Shown here one piece after another: positions 7,127-15,334 of a stretch of 15,590 bases of DNA. The position numbers and the translations under genes are program-made. This stretch comes from Chitinophagales bacterium. GTDB taxonomy: Bacteria; Bacteroidota; Bacteroidia; Chitinophagales; UBA2359. Under the pieces are notes generated by a model. That model searched no databases and was not told the origin of the DNA. It saw only the letters and a program-made list of their open reading frames with translations. Numbering within the stretch: the first letter of the stretch is position 1; each line of letters begins with the position of its first letter. Location of the stretch: the NCBI GenBank assembly GCA_020629335.1, contig JAHDDN010000092.1, positions 1 through 15,590 of the forward strand. Direction: 5' to 3'.

Positions 7127-8428
7127 CTAATGCTGTTTAATTTCCAGCCCATATTTATTCATGAACTTTCTGTACAAAGCTTTTTGCTTATTGTCTAAAT
7201 CGACTTGGCGGCCTTGTATGAAGGCGTAGTCGATGTGGTTAGTACGCATATCCAATAGATCGCCTTTGGAGACGATGATATTGGCGTCTTTACCTACCTC
7301 TAATGTGCCCGTCTGATCGCCAACGCCTAATATATCGGCGGCATTGGAAGTGATGGCCATGAGTGCTTCCTCTTTGGTGAGGCCGTAAGTAACGGCAGTG
7401 CCAGCGTGGAAAGGCAGATTACGTTGATCCCAGAAACCGTCCCAGCCAGAGCCTACAGTGATGCAATATTTGATGCCTGCTTCTTTTAGTAGGAGAGGCG
7501 TTTTGAAGGCTTGATCGGTATCATCATCGCTATGAGCGGGTAAATTATGTACTCGATTGAGAATGACTGCGATGTCGTTTTCTTTGAGCAAATCAGTAAT
7601 CATCCATGCATCACGCCCGCCTACGACGACCATTTTGAGTCCGTACTTCTGAGCAAATTTAATAGCATCTATCGTTTCTTTAGCACCTCCTACATGCACG
7701 AACAATTTCTGTGAATTATCAAAAAGTCCTTTCATGGCCTCTAACTTCAAATTAGATTTTGAAGGTGCTTGTTGATAGCCTTTAGCTTCTGCAAATAGGG
7801 CTTCTATTTCGTCTATTTGCTTTAGGTATTCTTTATTCATTTCTATGCCACCCGGTTCAGCCCACCAGCCTTTACGCCAGCTCATACTTGGCCAATTAAG
7901 GTGAATGCCGATGTCTACTTTGTAGGTGGCGTCTTCATAGTTCCAGCCATCTAAATGCATGAGGCTGGAAGTACCAGGAACTCGGCCTCCTTGTGGAGCG
8001 GATTCTACCAATAAAACCCCATTAGAGCGGATCGTTGGAATAACTCTGGAGTCGGTATTGAAGGCGATTTGAGAGCGGACATTAGGATTGATACTGCCCA
8101 CTTCATAATAATCACGGGTAGCTCTGACGGCGCCAATTTCGGCTAAACCAATAGCTGTATTAGCAGCAATTAGACCAGGGTAAACATCTTTTCCTTGGAC
8201 ATCTATTGTTTTGAAATCGCTGCTTAGTTTATCGGCAGAACCGACATAAGTGATTTTTCCATCTGCAAAACCGATAGCGGCATTTTCGATGACTTCGCCA
8301 TTTCCTAAATGAGCGGTAGCTCCGACTAAAGCAATGGCTTCCTTTTGGGGAGGCGCAGGTGCTTCTTGTGCCTTGAGCGAAGTCAAGGAGAAGGCTGAAA
8401 TGATGATTAAACTAATTATATTTTTCAT
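7127..8428 (-). CDS. Secreted amidohydrolase-like protein lacking the HxH metal motif
   Basis: Imidazolonepropionase-like amidohydrolase fold, 433 residues, with a signal peptide (1-20, cleavage near 'SLKAQ'). Family features are the N-terminal beta-sandwich ('ALVGATAHLGNGEVIENAAI', about 32-51), the 'DVYPGLIAANTAIGL' strand (81-95), and the C-terminal segment 'ALMAITSNAADILGVGDQTG' with 'GTLEVGKDANIIV' (355-386). Active family members have PGxIDxHxH at the 84-92 position. Here both metal-binding histidines are replaced (Asn90 and Ala92). His245 ('LFVHVGGA') keeps one later ligand position, but the usual Asp-containing strand ('TVGSGWDG', 324-331) is only partly typical. It may be a non-catalytic partner or use a different site. 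It lies 39 nt after the stop of the two-domain amidohydrolase gene, so the two are probably one transcript and perhaps one complex. The substrate is unknown. Confidence 0.85.
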   Translation of the reverse strand: MKNIISLIIISAFSLTSLKAQEAPAPPQKEAIALVGATAHLGNGEVIENAAIGFADGKITYVGSADKLSSDFKTIDVQGKDVYPGLIAANTAIGLAEIGAVRATRDYYEVGSINPNVRSQIAFNTDSRVIPTIRSNGVLLVESAPQGGRVPGTSSLMHLDGWNYEDATYKVDIGIHLNWPSMSWRKGWWAEPGGIEMNKEYLKQIDEIEALFAEAKGYQQAPSKSNLKLEAMKGLFDNSQKLFVHVGGAKETIDAIKFAQKYGLKMVVVGGRDAWMITDLLKENDIAVILNRVHNLPAHSDDDTDQAFKTPLLLKEAGIKYCITVGSGWDGFWDQRNLPFHAGTAVTYGLTKEEALMAITSNAADILGVGDQTGTLEVGKDANIIVSKGDLLDMRTNHIDYAFIQGRQVDLDNKQKALYRKFMNKYGLEIKQH

Positions 8429-8467
8429 CTTGTTTTTGTTTTGATTGCTTGTACGCTGTATTCCGTA

Positions 8468-11400
8468 TTAATTTTCTTCTTCGTGCTCGTCCCAGCCCAT
8501 GTCATCACAGTGATAATAGTGATTGTGCTTTTCTTTTGGCTTTTGCGTTTTGGCGCCGCCATTTTTAGCTGCAATCATTTTTTGGATGAGTCGATTTCGT
8601 TCTTCTGCAATGGCTTTTCTGAGTTCTGCATCTTTCTCTTTATCGTAGTAGCAAATGCCATCAACAAAGGTATATTCTGCTTTTGCGTAGATAGATAGTG
8701 GATGATCGGACCATACTACAACATCCCCATCTTTACCTGCTTTAAGGCTACCTACTTTATTATCGATGTGAAGCATTTTAGCTGGATTTAGCGTGACAAA
8801 CTTCCAAGCATCTTCCTCAGATACACTTCCGTATTTTACCGCTTTAGCTGCTTCTTGATTGAGTCGACGCCCCATCTCTGCATCATCAGAATTAAAGGAA
8901 GTGATAACGCCCATTTCGTTAAGGATAGCGCCATTATGAGGGATGGCGTCGATTACTTCATATTTGTAGGCCCACCAGTCGGAGAAGGTAGAAGCTGATA
9001 CACCATGTTCCTTCATTTTGTCAGCGATTTTGTAGCCTTCTAAAATATGAGTGAAGGTATTGACATTGAAGCCAAATACCTCTGCTACACGCATGAGCAT
9101 GGTAATTTCAGATTGTACATAAGAGTGACAAGTGATGAATCTTTCTTTATCGATGATTTCGGCTAAGGCTTCCAGCTCGATATCTTTTCTTACTTTTTCG
9201 CCTTTGCTTTGGGCTTCTTTATAAGCTTTTGCACGGTTGAAGTGATCTAAAAATACTTGTTCTACTCCCATACGAGTTTGAGGAAAACGGACAGTGTTTT
9301 TGTCGCCCCAACCAGACTGCTTTACATTTTCTCCTAAGGCAAATTTGATAAAGCCGTCAGCTCCTTCTAATTTCATTTTTTCAGGCATGGACCCCCAACG
9401 GAATTTGATGATAGCAGATTGGCCACCAATAGGATTGGCAGAGCCATGTAGTAATTGGGCAGTCGTTACTCCACCCGCCAATTGACGATAGATATTGATG
9501 TCTTCGCACTTAACTACATCGCCTATGCGGACTTCAGCGGAACTTGCTTGAGTGCCTTCATTTACTCCTCTACTAATGGCGATATGAGAATGCTCATCAA
9601 TGATACCACAAGTAACATGTTTGCCTTCGCAGTCGATTTCTCTTCCACCTCCAGCGCTTAAGCCTTTGCCTACCTGGCTGATTTTACCATTTTTGATGAG
9701 TACATCTGCTTCTTCTAAAATGCCATCGTCTTCATTGGTCCAAACGGTTGCATTTTTTAGAAGGACGCTTTCGCTCTTAGGGGCTTCTTCCCAACCATAA
9801 GAACCAAATGGATAGGTTACTTTTGCTAAGCGATCCTCTTTTTTCTTTTCCTTTTTTTCTTCTTTATCATCTCCCTTCTTATCCTTGTCTTCCTCTTTTT
9901 TCTTTTCTTCCTTTTTGTATTCACTTTCGTAAGTGGCTGCCCAATCAACCCAATTCCCATCAGAGTCGTTTCCGCTTCCCTTCCAGTTTTTGTCAGTTAT
10001 CCAACCGCTTAATCGGATGGCACCTTTTTCCTGTTCTTTGTCTGGATAGAAATGGATAGAGATAGCTTCTTTATGACCTTTATGATTGACCTTTAATTTG
10101 GTAGAGTCATTGATGACGATATTCATTTCTGGGCTAGTAGCTTCACCACCAACTTCTAATTGGTAGCTTTCATTACCTACTTTTAGTTGATAATTACCTC
10201 TTAGGTCTTGATCATTGAATGCCTTTAAGGAGAAGCGGTTGCCTTGTACCCAATTATCGTAGAGAACCGTTTTCTCTTTGAATAGGCTATCAGACAAGAT
10301 GATGAAGTTAGCGATTTTACCTCTTTCTAAAGAGCCGACTTCTTTAGCGCCTATTAGTTTGGCAGGAGTATGCGTGAGTGCCTTTAAAGCGTCTTCATGG
10401 CTCAAGCCATTCTTAATTGCTTTTCCTAAATTTTTACTAAAAGCTTTCTTGTCTTTTAAGGTATGTGTTGTTAAGGCAAATTCTATATTAGCTTTAGCTA
10501 ATCTGCCTGCATTATGAGGAGCTAGCTCCCAATGCTTCATTTCATTAAGTGTTACATTTTTTGCATCAAATGGATCTGTTACATCATAAGCATCAGGAAA
10601 ATTAAGCGGAATAATTAGACTAGCTGTTGTAGCTTTTAATTCTTCTAATCTTTGGTATTCTTTGCCATTTCCTTTGATGATATATTGTTTGCCAAATTCA
10701 TCTCCAACCTTATCTGCACGAAAGATATTGTATAAATTTCCAGCATCGAAGATTTGTGGTAAGTCTTGGATTTTATTGAAGCTTTCCAGAGAGATGTTAT
10801 ATTCTTCATTAGGATTAGCTGCATACCATTCCGCATCATTATAACTTTGTCTTAGCAAAGCAATTGATCCCATTAGAGAGCTTGGATAATTCTGTGAAGA
10901 AGATCCTTTGCTGAAAGAGTAGAAAGCGGCTGCTTTATCTTTAATAATAATCTCGTTGTCGGTTTCGCCGCCTAATGTTACTAGAATGCCTGTTCCTCTT
11001 GCGATGCCGTCATTGACGTGTGATACGGTGGCACCGAAGCCTAAGGCTCTTAGTTCTTCAGCCGCTTTACTATCCTTAGTAAATATTTCGTGGGCTGCTG
11101 TTTCAGGGCGAATGGCTTCATTCCAGCCGTAAGCTCCTTTTTTATCAGAGATAAATTGAGGGCCGTCATTTCCGCTTCCTTTTTTATCTTTTTCCTTTGA
11201 GAGGCCATAGTCGGAGAAGATTTCTATAAAGGATGGGTAGATGTATTTGCCATTTAAGTCTATGACTACAGCATTTTTGGGGATGCTGGCGCTGGCTCCT
11301 ACTGCTGCAACCTTTCCGTCTTTGATGACTAAGGTGGCATTCTCTACTTTTTGATTGTAGGAAGTAAAAATGTTAGCATTGGTAAATGCGAATACCTTTT

Positions 11401-11503
11401 CTCTTTCGTCATGGACGCCATTGACAGGATAGGTTTCCTGAGCATGGACGACAAAATAGGTGCATAAAATGCCTAATATTAAGTATAATCGTTTCATATT
11501 CAT
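8468..11503 (-). CDS. Secreted two-domain amidohydrolase fusion
   Basis: Protein of 1011 residues, about twice the usual amidohydrolase length, with a signal peptide (1-21, 'YFVVHAQ'); an in-frame ATG two codons later (MKRLYL) is an alternative start. Domain 1 (about 35-425) has the amidohydrolase frame but no metal site: where HxH belongs the sequence is 'YPSFIEIFSDYG' (89-100). About 430-525 is a linking beta region with 'GWITDKNWKGSGND'. Residues 529-558 are almost only Lys, Glu and Asp. Domain 2 (about 575-950) looks catalytic: 'GIIDEHSHIA' with His638 and His640, 'ITCHSY' with His793, 'FTHILEGYKI' with His819, and 'SFNSDDAEMGRR' with Asp873/874. The C-terminus is His/Asp-rich (993-1010, 'HNHYYHCDDMGWDEHEEE') and could bind metal. 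The family hydrolyses cyclic amides or peptide-like bonds; the substrate here is unknown. It is the first gene of the operon with the 433-residue paralogue. Confidence 0.9.
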   Translation of the reverse strand: MNMKRLYLILGILCTYFVVHAQETYPVNGVHDEREKVFAFTNANIFTSYNQKVENATLVIKDGKVAAVGASASIPKNAVVIDLNGKYIYPSFIEIFSDYGLSKEKDKKGSGNDGPQFISDKKGAYGWNEAIRPETAAHEIFTKDSKAAEELRALGFGATVSHVNDGIARGTGILVTLGGETDNEIIIKDKAAAFYSFSKGSSSQNYPSSLMGSIALLRQSYNDAEWYAANPNEEYNISLESFNKIQDLPQIFDAGNLYNIFRADKVGDEFGKQYIIKGNGKEYQRLEELKATTASLIIPLNFPDAYDVTDPFDAKNVTLNEMKHWELAPHNAGRLAKANIEFALTTHTLKDKKAFSKNLGKAIKNGLSHEDALKALTHTPAKLIGAKEVGSLERGKIANFIILSDSLFKEKTVLYDNWVQGNRFSLKAFNDQDLRGNYQLKVGNESYQLEVGGEATSPEMNIVINDSTKLKVNHKGHKEAISIHFYPDKEQEKGAIRLSGWITDKNWKGSGNDSDGNWVDWAATYESEYKKEEKKKEEDKDKKGDDKEEKKEKKKEDRLAKVTYPFGSYGWEEAPKSESVLLKNATVWTNEDDGILEEADVLIKNGKISQVGKGLSAGGGREIDCEGKHVTCGIIDEHSHIAISRGVNEGTQASSAEVRIGDVVKCEDINIYRQLAGGVTTAQLLHGSANPIGGQSAIIKFRWGSMPEKMKLEGADGFIKFALGENVKQSGWGDKNTVRFPQTRMGVEQVFLDHFNRAKAYKEAQSKGEKVRKDIELEALAEIIDKERFITCHSYVQSEITMLMRVAEVFGFNVNTFTHILEGYKIADKMKEHGVSASTFSDWWAYKYEVIDAIPHNGAILNEMGVITSFNSDDAEMGRRLNQEAAKAVKYGSVSEEDAWKFVTLNPAKMLHIDNKVGSLKAGKDGDVVVWSDHPLSIYAKAEYTFVDGICYYDKEKDAELRKAIAEERNRLIQKMIAAKNGGAKTQKPKEKHNHYYHCDDMGWDEHEEEN

Positions 11504-11561
11504 ATTTGATTTTAATATCTCAAAATACTTCTTTTGTGGCTGTTTTTACACTTTTAAGTCA

Positions 11562-11569
11562 TAAATTTG
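11562..11569 (+). promoter_or_regulatory. Candidate Bacteroidota -7 promoter box (TAAATTTG)
   Basis: TAAATTTG fits the Bacteroidota sigma-A -7 consensus TAnnTTTG and lies 47 nt before the ATG of the small two-TM protein, in the gap between divergent genes. No clear TTTG -33 box is seen at the expected 19-21 nt spacing; the nearest TTTG ends at 11536, 25 nt away. In AT-rich DNA this box can occur by chance. Confidence 0.3.
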
Positions 11570-11616
11570 ATATAAGGTAATTAATACTACTTTTTCACTC
11601 ATTCAATTAGCATAAA

Positions 11617-12015
11617 ATGACAAAAGATCAAATGATAGACGACTTAATTAAGCGCCTTAAACAGATAGAATATAAAGGGGGAGCATTAAATGATTTTAAC
11701 CCATCATGGGATAAGAGCAATCGAACCGAAAGGCAGAAAGTTAAGGATCAGTTAAGAAGCCAAAAAAACATAAGCTTAATTACCATGCCATTAGCCGCTT
11801 TGTTTGCGTTGATAGTGATTGCTAGTGCTTTTTTTAATGGATTTAATGTCTCCAGTTTGAATTGGGGACAGGCAGGGCCTATTGTTGCTGCAACCCTATT
11901 ACTGGTGTTCATAGCAATGTATCAACGTTTGCGAATTGAGCGCTTAGAGCAAAAATTATTTATATTTGATTTGATGGAGAGTGTTATAGCTCTTAGAGAG
12001 GAAGAATCGGCTTAG
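11617..12015 (+). CDS. Small two-TM membrane protein of unknown function
   Basis: I do not recognise a family. The protein has 132 residues, with a charged, helix-rich cytoplasmic-looking N-terminus (1-50, 'DDLIKRLKQIEY', 'RTERQKVKDQLRSQK'), two hydrophobic segments at about 52-73 and 86-102 joined by a short loop, then an amphipathic helix (103-130, 'RLRIERLEQKLFIFDL'). This resembles small membrane proteins with a helical hairpin and a coiled C-terminal helix, for which DUF-type names are usual. The last codons and the TAG stop (tcg gct tag) lie inside the left end of structured repeat copy B, so the insertion may have replaced the original 3' end. The gene is divergent from the amidohydrolase operon and shares its 113-nt upstream gap. 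Confidence 0.8.
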   Translation: MTKDQMIDDLIKRLKQIEYKGGALNDFNPSWDKSNRTERQKVKDQLRSQKNISLITMPLAALFALIVIASAFFNGFNVSSLNWGQAGPIVAATLLLVFIAMYQRLRIERLEQKLFIFDLMESVIALREEESA

Positions 12016-12231
12016 GGATGGTAGCGGTATGGGGCGGCAATGCTCTGACTTATGGAGCTTAGCCATGCGAAGGCTCCAAAAAGAGACAAGCAGGGCTTAG
12101 CGAAATAGGAAGAGTATAGCCCCATAATAGCGGACAGCCCGACCCAATTTATTTTTGGCCATCCTTGGGCCGACAAGTAGGAACGGCCCCTACATAACGA
12201 TGGCCAAAAATAAATTGGGTAAGCCCCGAAT
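12005..12231 (+). repeat. Structured repeat element, copy B
   Basis: Second copy, same orientation as copy A. The core is 12014-12145 (AGGGATGG to GACAGCCCGACCC). Helices: TATGGGGC 12028-12035 with GCCCCATA 12119-12126, where copies A and C have TATGTGGC/GCCACATA, a compensated base-pair change; AGCC 12061-12064 with GGCT 12094-12097; and a reduced inner hairpin (CTC/GAG around caaaaa). The 3' hairpin is 12143-12219. The ends close with cggctta (12008-12014) and taagccccg (12220-12228). The first bases form the end of the two-TM protein ORF. The strand antisense to the core contains an in-frame stop where copies A and C stay open, which argues against coding. Confidence 0.85.
12143..12219. 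repeat. Long perfect hairpin of repeat copy B
   Basis: Arm 12143-12163 is the exact reverse complement of 12199-12219 (21 bp, starting cccaatttatttttggc). The 35-nt loop contains a smaller pairing, gggccg (12167-12172) with cggccc (12184-12189), and the motif tgtaggggc in reverse orientation (12186-12194). The arm sequence has no relation to the arms of copies A and C beyond the initial CCC. Confidence 0.92.
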
Positions 12232-12647
12232 GATAAAATACAATAAATGTGAGTAGGGATTTTGTACTTGTTCTTTCTTTAATTTATACTTAGATCTTAT
12301 GACTCCAAATAAGATGTGTCTATTCAGTTAAAGTGGCGTATATATAATGAGTATTCAGTATTGTGGCCACTTATTTTATTTGTCTAATAAATATATTGAC
12401 CTTAGTCGTATACATAAATAAAATGTTTGCCATGTTTTTGGTAGCTTTTTTGATAAAAAATGCCAAAATTCAACTATTTTATTTATTTTTGTTTATAAAT
12501 TCACCGTATAAACGGCGCATACCCCATGTTTATATAACAAGCGCCTCGAATACTTTCCACCATTAAGATAATAGCTACCCAGCTTCACAACAGATAGTTT
12601 GCCCTGTCAGTTGTAAGTATTTTTTTACGTTTTTAAATTATGGAAAG
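12232..12647. other. Intergenic region upstream of the peroxidase gene
   Basis: About 416 AT-rich bases with no supportable gene. The longest reading frame (GTG at 12363, 67 codons) is hydrophobic and AT-driven with no family resemblance. Visible structure: aagtggc (12331-12337) pairs with gccactt (12366-12372) around a 28-nt loop, with the direct repeat tattcagt at 12321-12328 and 12352-12359; ggcgc (12514-12518) pairs weakly with gcgcc (12541-12545). A TATTTTTG box at 12484-12491 fits the -7 consensus but has no -33 partner at the right spacing. The peroxidase promoter is probably somewhere here. Confidence 0.5.
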
Positions 12648-15275
12648 ATGAAATTTACTTCTATAGTCACCCCGCTATATTGGCAGCAAAAGGCTGTCAA
12701 TCAGTGGAAATGGTACTATAATTCTGTTCTCTCAAATTTAAGCATATATAAATTAAGTGTTGTTTTTATGCTGCCGTTCATCATCGGTAGTGGTTTTTGT
12801 ATTGATATCCAAGCACAATCTAAACCTGAAACACAAGGAGTAGAGAAAGGCTTTGCGGGCAAAAAATTCATCCATATACCTAGAGTTGAGAATAATTTTA
12901 GGGATGGAGACTGTTCTTTATCTCCCTTTCGGACAATTGATGGTACTTGTAACAATATAAGTGATCCGGAGAAGTGTGATTGGGGGGCAAGTGATATCAT
13001 GTTGCACCGTTTGATGGATTGTTATTATGGCCCAGATGATACTTTAAATAGTATGAATGGGCAAGATAGAAAAAGCCCAAGAGAAATATCTAACATAGTT
13101 AGCGATCAAACAGTCAGTACCCCAAGCAGTCGAAATTTAAGTTCTTTAGTTTTTTCTTGGGGACAATTTTTAGATCATGATATTGATCTAACTCCAGAAG
13201 GAGAAACTGAAATCTCTACGATTCCAATCCCTAGTAATGATCCTTTATTTACAGATATGATTCCTTTTTCTCGCTCTGAATTTTTGGAGGGAACAGGGGA
13301 TACTACTACGAGAGAACAAATGAATATCATTACCTCTTGGATAGACGCATCTAATGTGTACGGATCGGAACAAACAAGAGCAGATTGGTTGAGAACCTTT
13401 GAAGATGGAAAACTAAAAACCTCAGCAGGTAATTTACTTCCTTATAATACAATAGATGGAGAAGCGGGTAGCGCTTTAGATCCAACTGCGCCAAGTATGG
13501 CCGGAGATATGGAAGGAACGGTAGAATTGTTTGTCGCAGGAGATGTAAGAGCTAATGAACAATCAGGCCTAACGTCTTTACATACCTTGTTCGTAAGAGA
13601 ACACAATAGGCTTTGTGATGAGTTAGTTGCGGCTGGTTTTACAGATGATGAAGGAATTTATCAGCGTGCACGAAAAGTCGTTGGAGCTTTAATGCAAAAA
13701 ATTACTTTTGAAGATTTCTTACCAGCGATGGGCGTAGAGCTTGACTCTTACGTTACTTACCAAGATAATATTCGCCCTGATATAGCTAATCTTTTTTCAG
13801 CAGCAGCTTATCGTTTAGGACATACTATGGTAGTAGATGCAGTTCCATTAGTGGATAGTCAGTGTAATCCTGTAGGGGCTGGAGAGCTGTCGCTCTTAGA
13901 TATGTTTTTTGATCCTTCTCAGGTAGCCACTTATGGCATAGACCCAATTTTGATGGGTTTAGCTTCACAAACACAAGAAGAAGTAGATTTGGAGGTTATT
14001 CCGAATTTACGAAATTTTTTATTTGGCAACCCTAATAATTCGGATGTGGTATTTGGTTTAGACCTTGTATCACTCAATATACAGAGAGGCCGTGATCACG
14101 GTCTACCTGATTATAACACCATTAGAGCATTTTATACAGGCACGCCAGCCACTTCTTTTAACGATATTAGCAGTGACCCAATAGTGCAATTAGCACTAGG
14201 CGACGCCTACGATAGTGACATCAACAATATTGACGCATGGGTTGGACTTTTAGCAGAAGATCATTTGCCTAATTCTTCTGTTGGCCCAACTCTACACAAT
14301 ATTTTAAAGTATCAATTTCAAAGTCTTAGAGATGGCGATCGTTACTACTATGGCTTTGATATTTTTATGGCCACAGATATGACGGAATATGACTTAGCAT
14401 ATATCGAAAACACCACCTTAGCGGATATTTTGGAAAGAAACACAGAACTGGAAAATTTACCTTCTAATATATTTTACGCAACTACTTGCAAAAATGTTAC
14501 AGTTGACGCCAAAATAATGTTACAAGGCCCAATGATGAATATGCCAGGTACACTTATGAGAGATGATTTACGTACTGCCGCTGTATTGCCAGGAGTAGAG
14601 CCTTATACCGATTTAGGTTTCACCCATGTAGGCGGTGGCGGCGAAGTCGTTCAACCATTAGTATTCTCTGTACAAGGAGATGACGCGATCATAGATTGGG
14701 TAATGTTAGAACTGAGAGATTTTGATGATCCCTCCATCGTTACAGAAACTCGATCAGCTTTACTACAAAGAGATGGAGATATAGTAGATATGGATGGTAC
14801 TTCAGCCGTGAGATTTACTTCAGAAGTCGCTAAATATTACGTAGCAGTTCGCCACCGTAATCACTTAGGAGTAATGACCGCAGCTGCCATAGATTTTATA
14901 GAAGGATTGCCAATTACAATTGATTACACAAGCCCGACATTTGTCCCTTGGGGAGTCAATGCCCAAATTATTATGCCCGACGGTCAACAAGCTTTATGGG
15001 CAGGTAATAGTAATTTAAATAATCAGTTAGTATTCCAAGGAGAAAACAATGATATCAATACTTGTTTCTTTGACGTAATGACCGATCCACTCAATACGAG
15101 TTTGGCAACTAACTTTATTTCCGCAACCTATAATTCAGGTGATTGTAATATGGACTGTAATACAATCTATCAAGGAACGAATAATGATATTGATATCATA
15201 TTCTTTAATGTCTTGACCCACCCCAATAACACCATACCAGTTGTGAATTTTATTCACACAGAGCAACTTCCTTAA
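12648..15275 (+). CDS. Secreted animal-type haem peroxidase (An_peroxidase family)
   Basis: Haem peroxidase-cyclooxygenase superfamily protein of 875 residues. A long N-terminal extension precedes the hydrophobic segment (36-52), and cleavage is likely near 'IDIQAQ'. Met41 is a possible later start. Catalytic landmarks, by comparison with myeloperoxidase: 'WGQFLDHDIDLTPE' (171-184) with Asp176 (haem ester), His177 (distal) and Asp178 (calcium); 'TSWIDASNVYGSE' (229-241) supplying the calcium loop Thr229/Trp231/Asp233/Ser235; Arg301 and Glu304 (catalytic Arg and second haem ester), with Gln305 where myeloperoxidase has Met; 'LFVREHNRL' (314-322); 'YRLGHTMV' with proximal His392; and 'LNIQRGRDHGLPDYN' (476-490). 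The family oxidises halides or organic substrates with peroxide. The tail holds two related units ('FQGENNDINTCFFDV' at 796 and 'YQGTNNDIDIIFFNV' at 841), ending 'NFIHTEQLP', instead of a classical T9SS domain. The gene appears monocistronic. Confidence 0.94.
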   Translation: MKFTSIVTPLYWQQKAVNQWKWYYNSVLSNLSIYKLSVVFMLPFIIGSGFCIDIQAQSKPETQGVEKGFAGKKFIHIPRVENNFRDGDCSLSPFRTIDGTCNNISDPEKCDWGASDIMLHRLMDCYYGPDDTLNSMNGQDRKSPREISNIVSDQTVSTPSSRNLSSLVFSWGQFLDHDIDLTPEGETEISTIPIPSNDPLFTDMIPFSRSEFLEGTGDTTTREQMNIITSWIDASNVYGSEQTRADWLRTFEDGKLKTSAGNLLPYNTIDGEAGSALDPTAPSMAGDMEGTVELFVAGDVRANEQSGLTSLHTLFVREHNRLCDELVAAGFTDDEGIYQRARKVVGALMQKITFEDFLPAMGVELDSYVTYQDNIRPDIANLFSAAAYRLGHTMVVDAVPLVDSQCNPVGAGELSLLDMFFDPSQVATYGIDPILMGLASQTQEEVDLEVIPNLRNFLFGNPNNSDVVFGLDLVSLNIQRGRDHGLPDYNTIRAFYTGTPATSFNDISSDPIVQLALGDAYDSDINNIDAWVGLLAEDHLPNSSVGPTLHNILKYQFQSLRDGDRYYYGFDIFMATDMTEYDLAYIENTTLADILERNTELENLPSNIFYATTCKNVTVDAKIMLQGPMMNMPGTLMRDDLRTAAVLPGVEPYTDLGFTHVGGGGEVVQPLVFSVQGDDAIIDWVMLELRDFDDPSIVTETRSALLQRDGDIVDMDGTSAVRFTSEVAKYYVAVRHRNHLGVMTAAAIDFIEGLPITIDYTSPTFVPWGVNAQIIMPDGQQALWAGNSNLNNQLVFQGENNDINTCFFDVMTDPLNTSLATNFISATYNSGDCNMDCNTIYQGTNNDIDIIFFNVLTHPNNTIPVVNFIHTEQLP

Positions 15276-15296
15276 ATAATATAAATAGGAATGATG

Positions 15297-15334
15297 AAAA
15301 GGGGCATTGATTTTATAATTGGTGTCCCTTTTTT
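15297..15334 (+). terminator. Rho-independent terminator of the peroxidase gene
   Basis: aaaaggggcatt (15297-15308) pairs with ggtgtccctttt (15321-15332), with G-T wobbles at the loop side, and is followed by a run of T (15329-15334). It lies 22 nt after the peroxidase stop codon. The A-run before the stem gives it weak activity in the other direction too. Confidence 0.7.

Noticed and set aside
9808..10059. Plus-strand open frames opposite the two-domain amidohydrolase gene
   Set aside because: They are shadows of the long minus-strand gene. The Lys/Glu tract gives a Phe/Leu/Ser-rich antisense frame without stops.
12331..12372. Inverted repeat aagtggc/gccactt with flanking tattcagt direct repeats as an operator
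   Set aside because: Seven base pairs with a 28-nt loop in AT-rich DNA, about 280 nt from the start codon, is too weak to call a regulatory site. It is recorded in the intergenic entry only.
12363..12566. 67-codon GTG-started frame in the region before the peroxidase gene
   Set aside because: Composition is what AT-rich non-coding DNA gives (Phe, Ile, Leu, Tyr). There is no recognisable motif or good ribosome-binding context, and promoter sequence is expected here.
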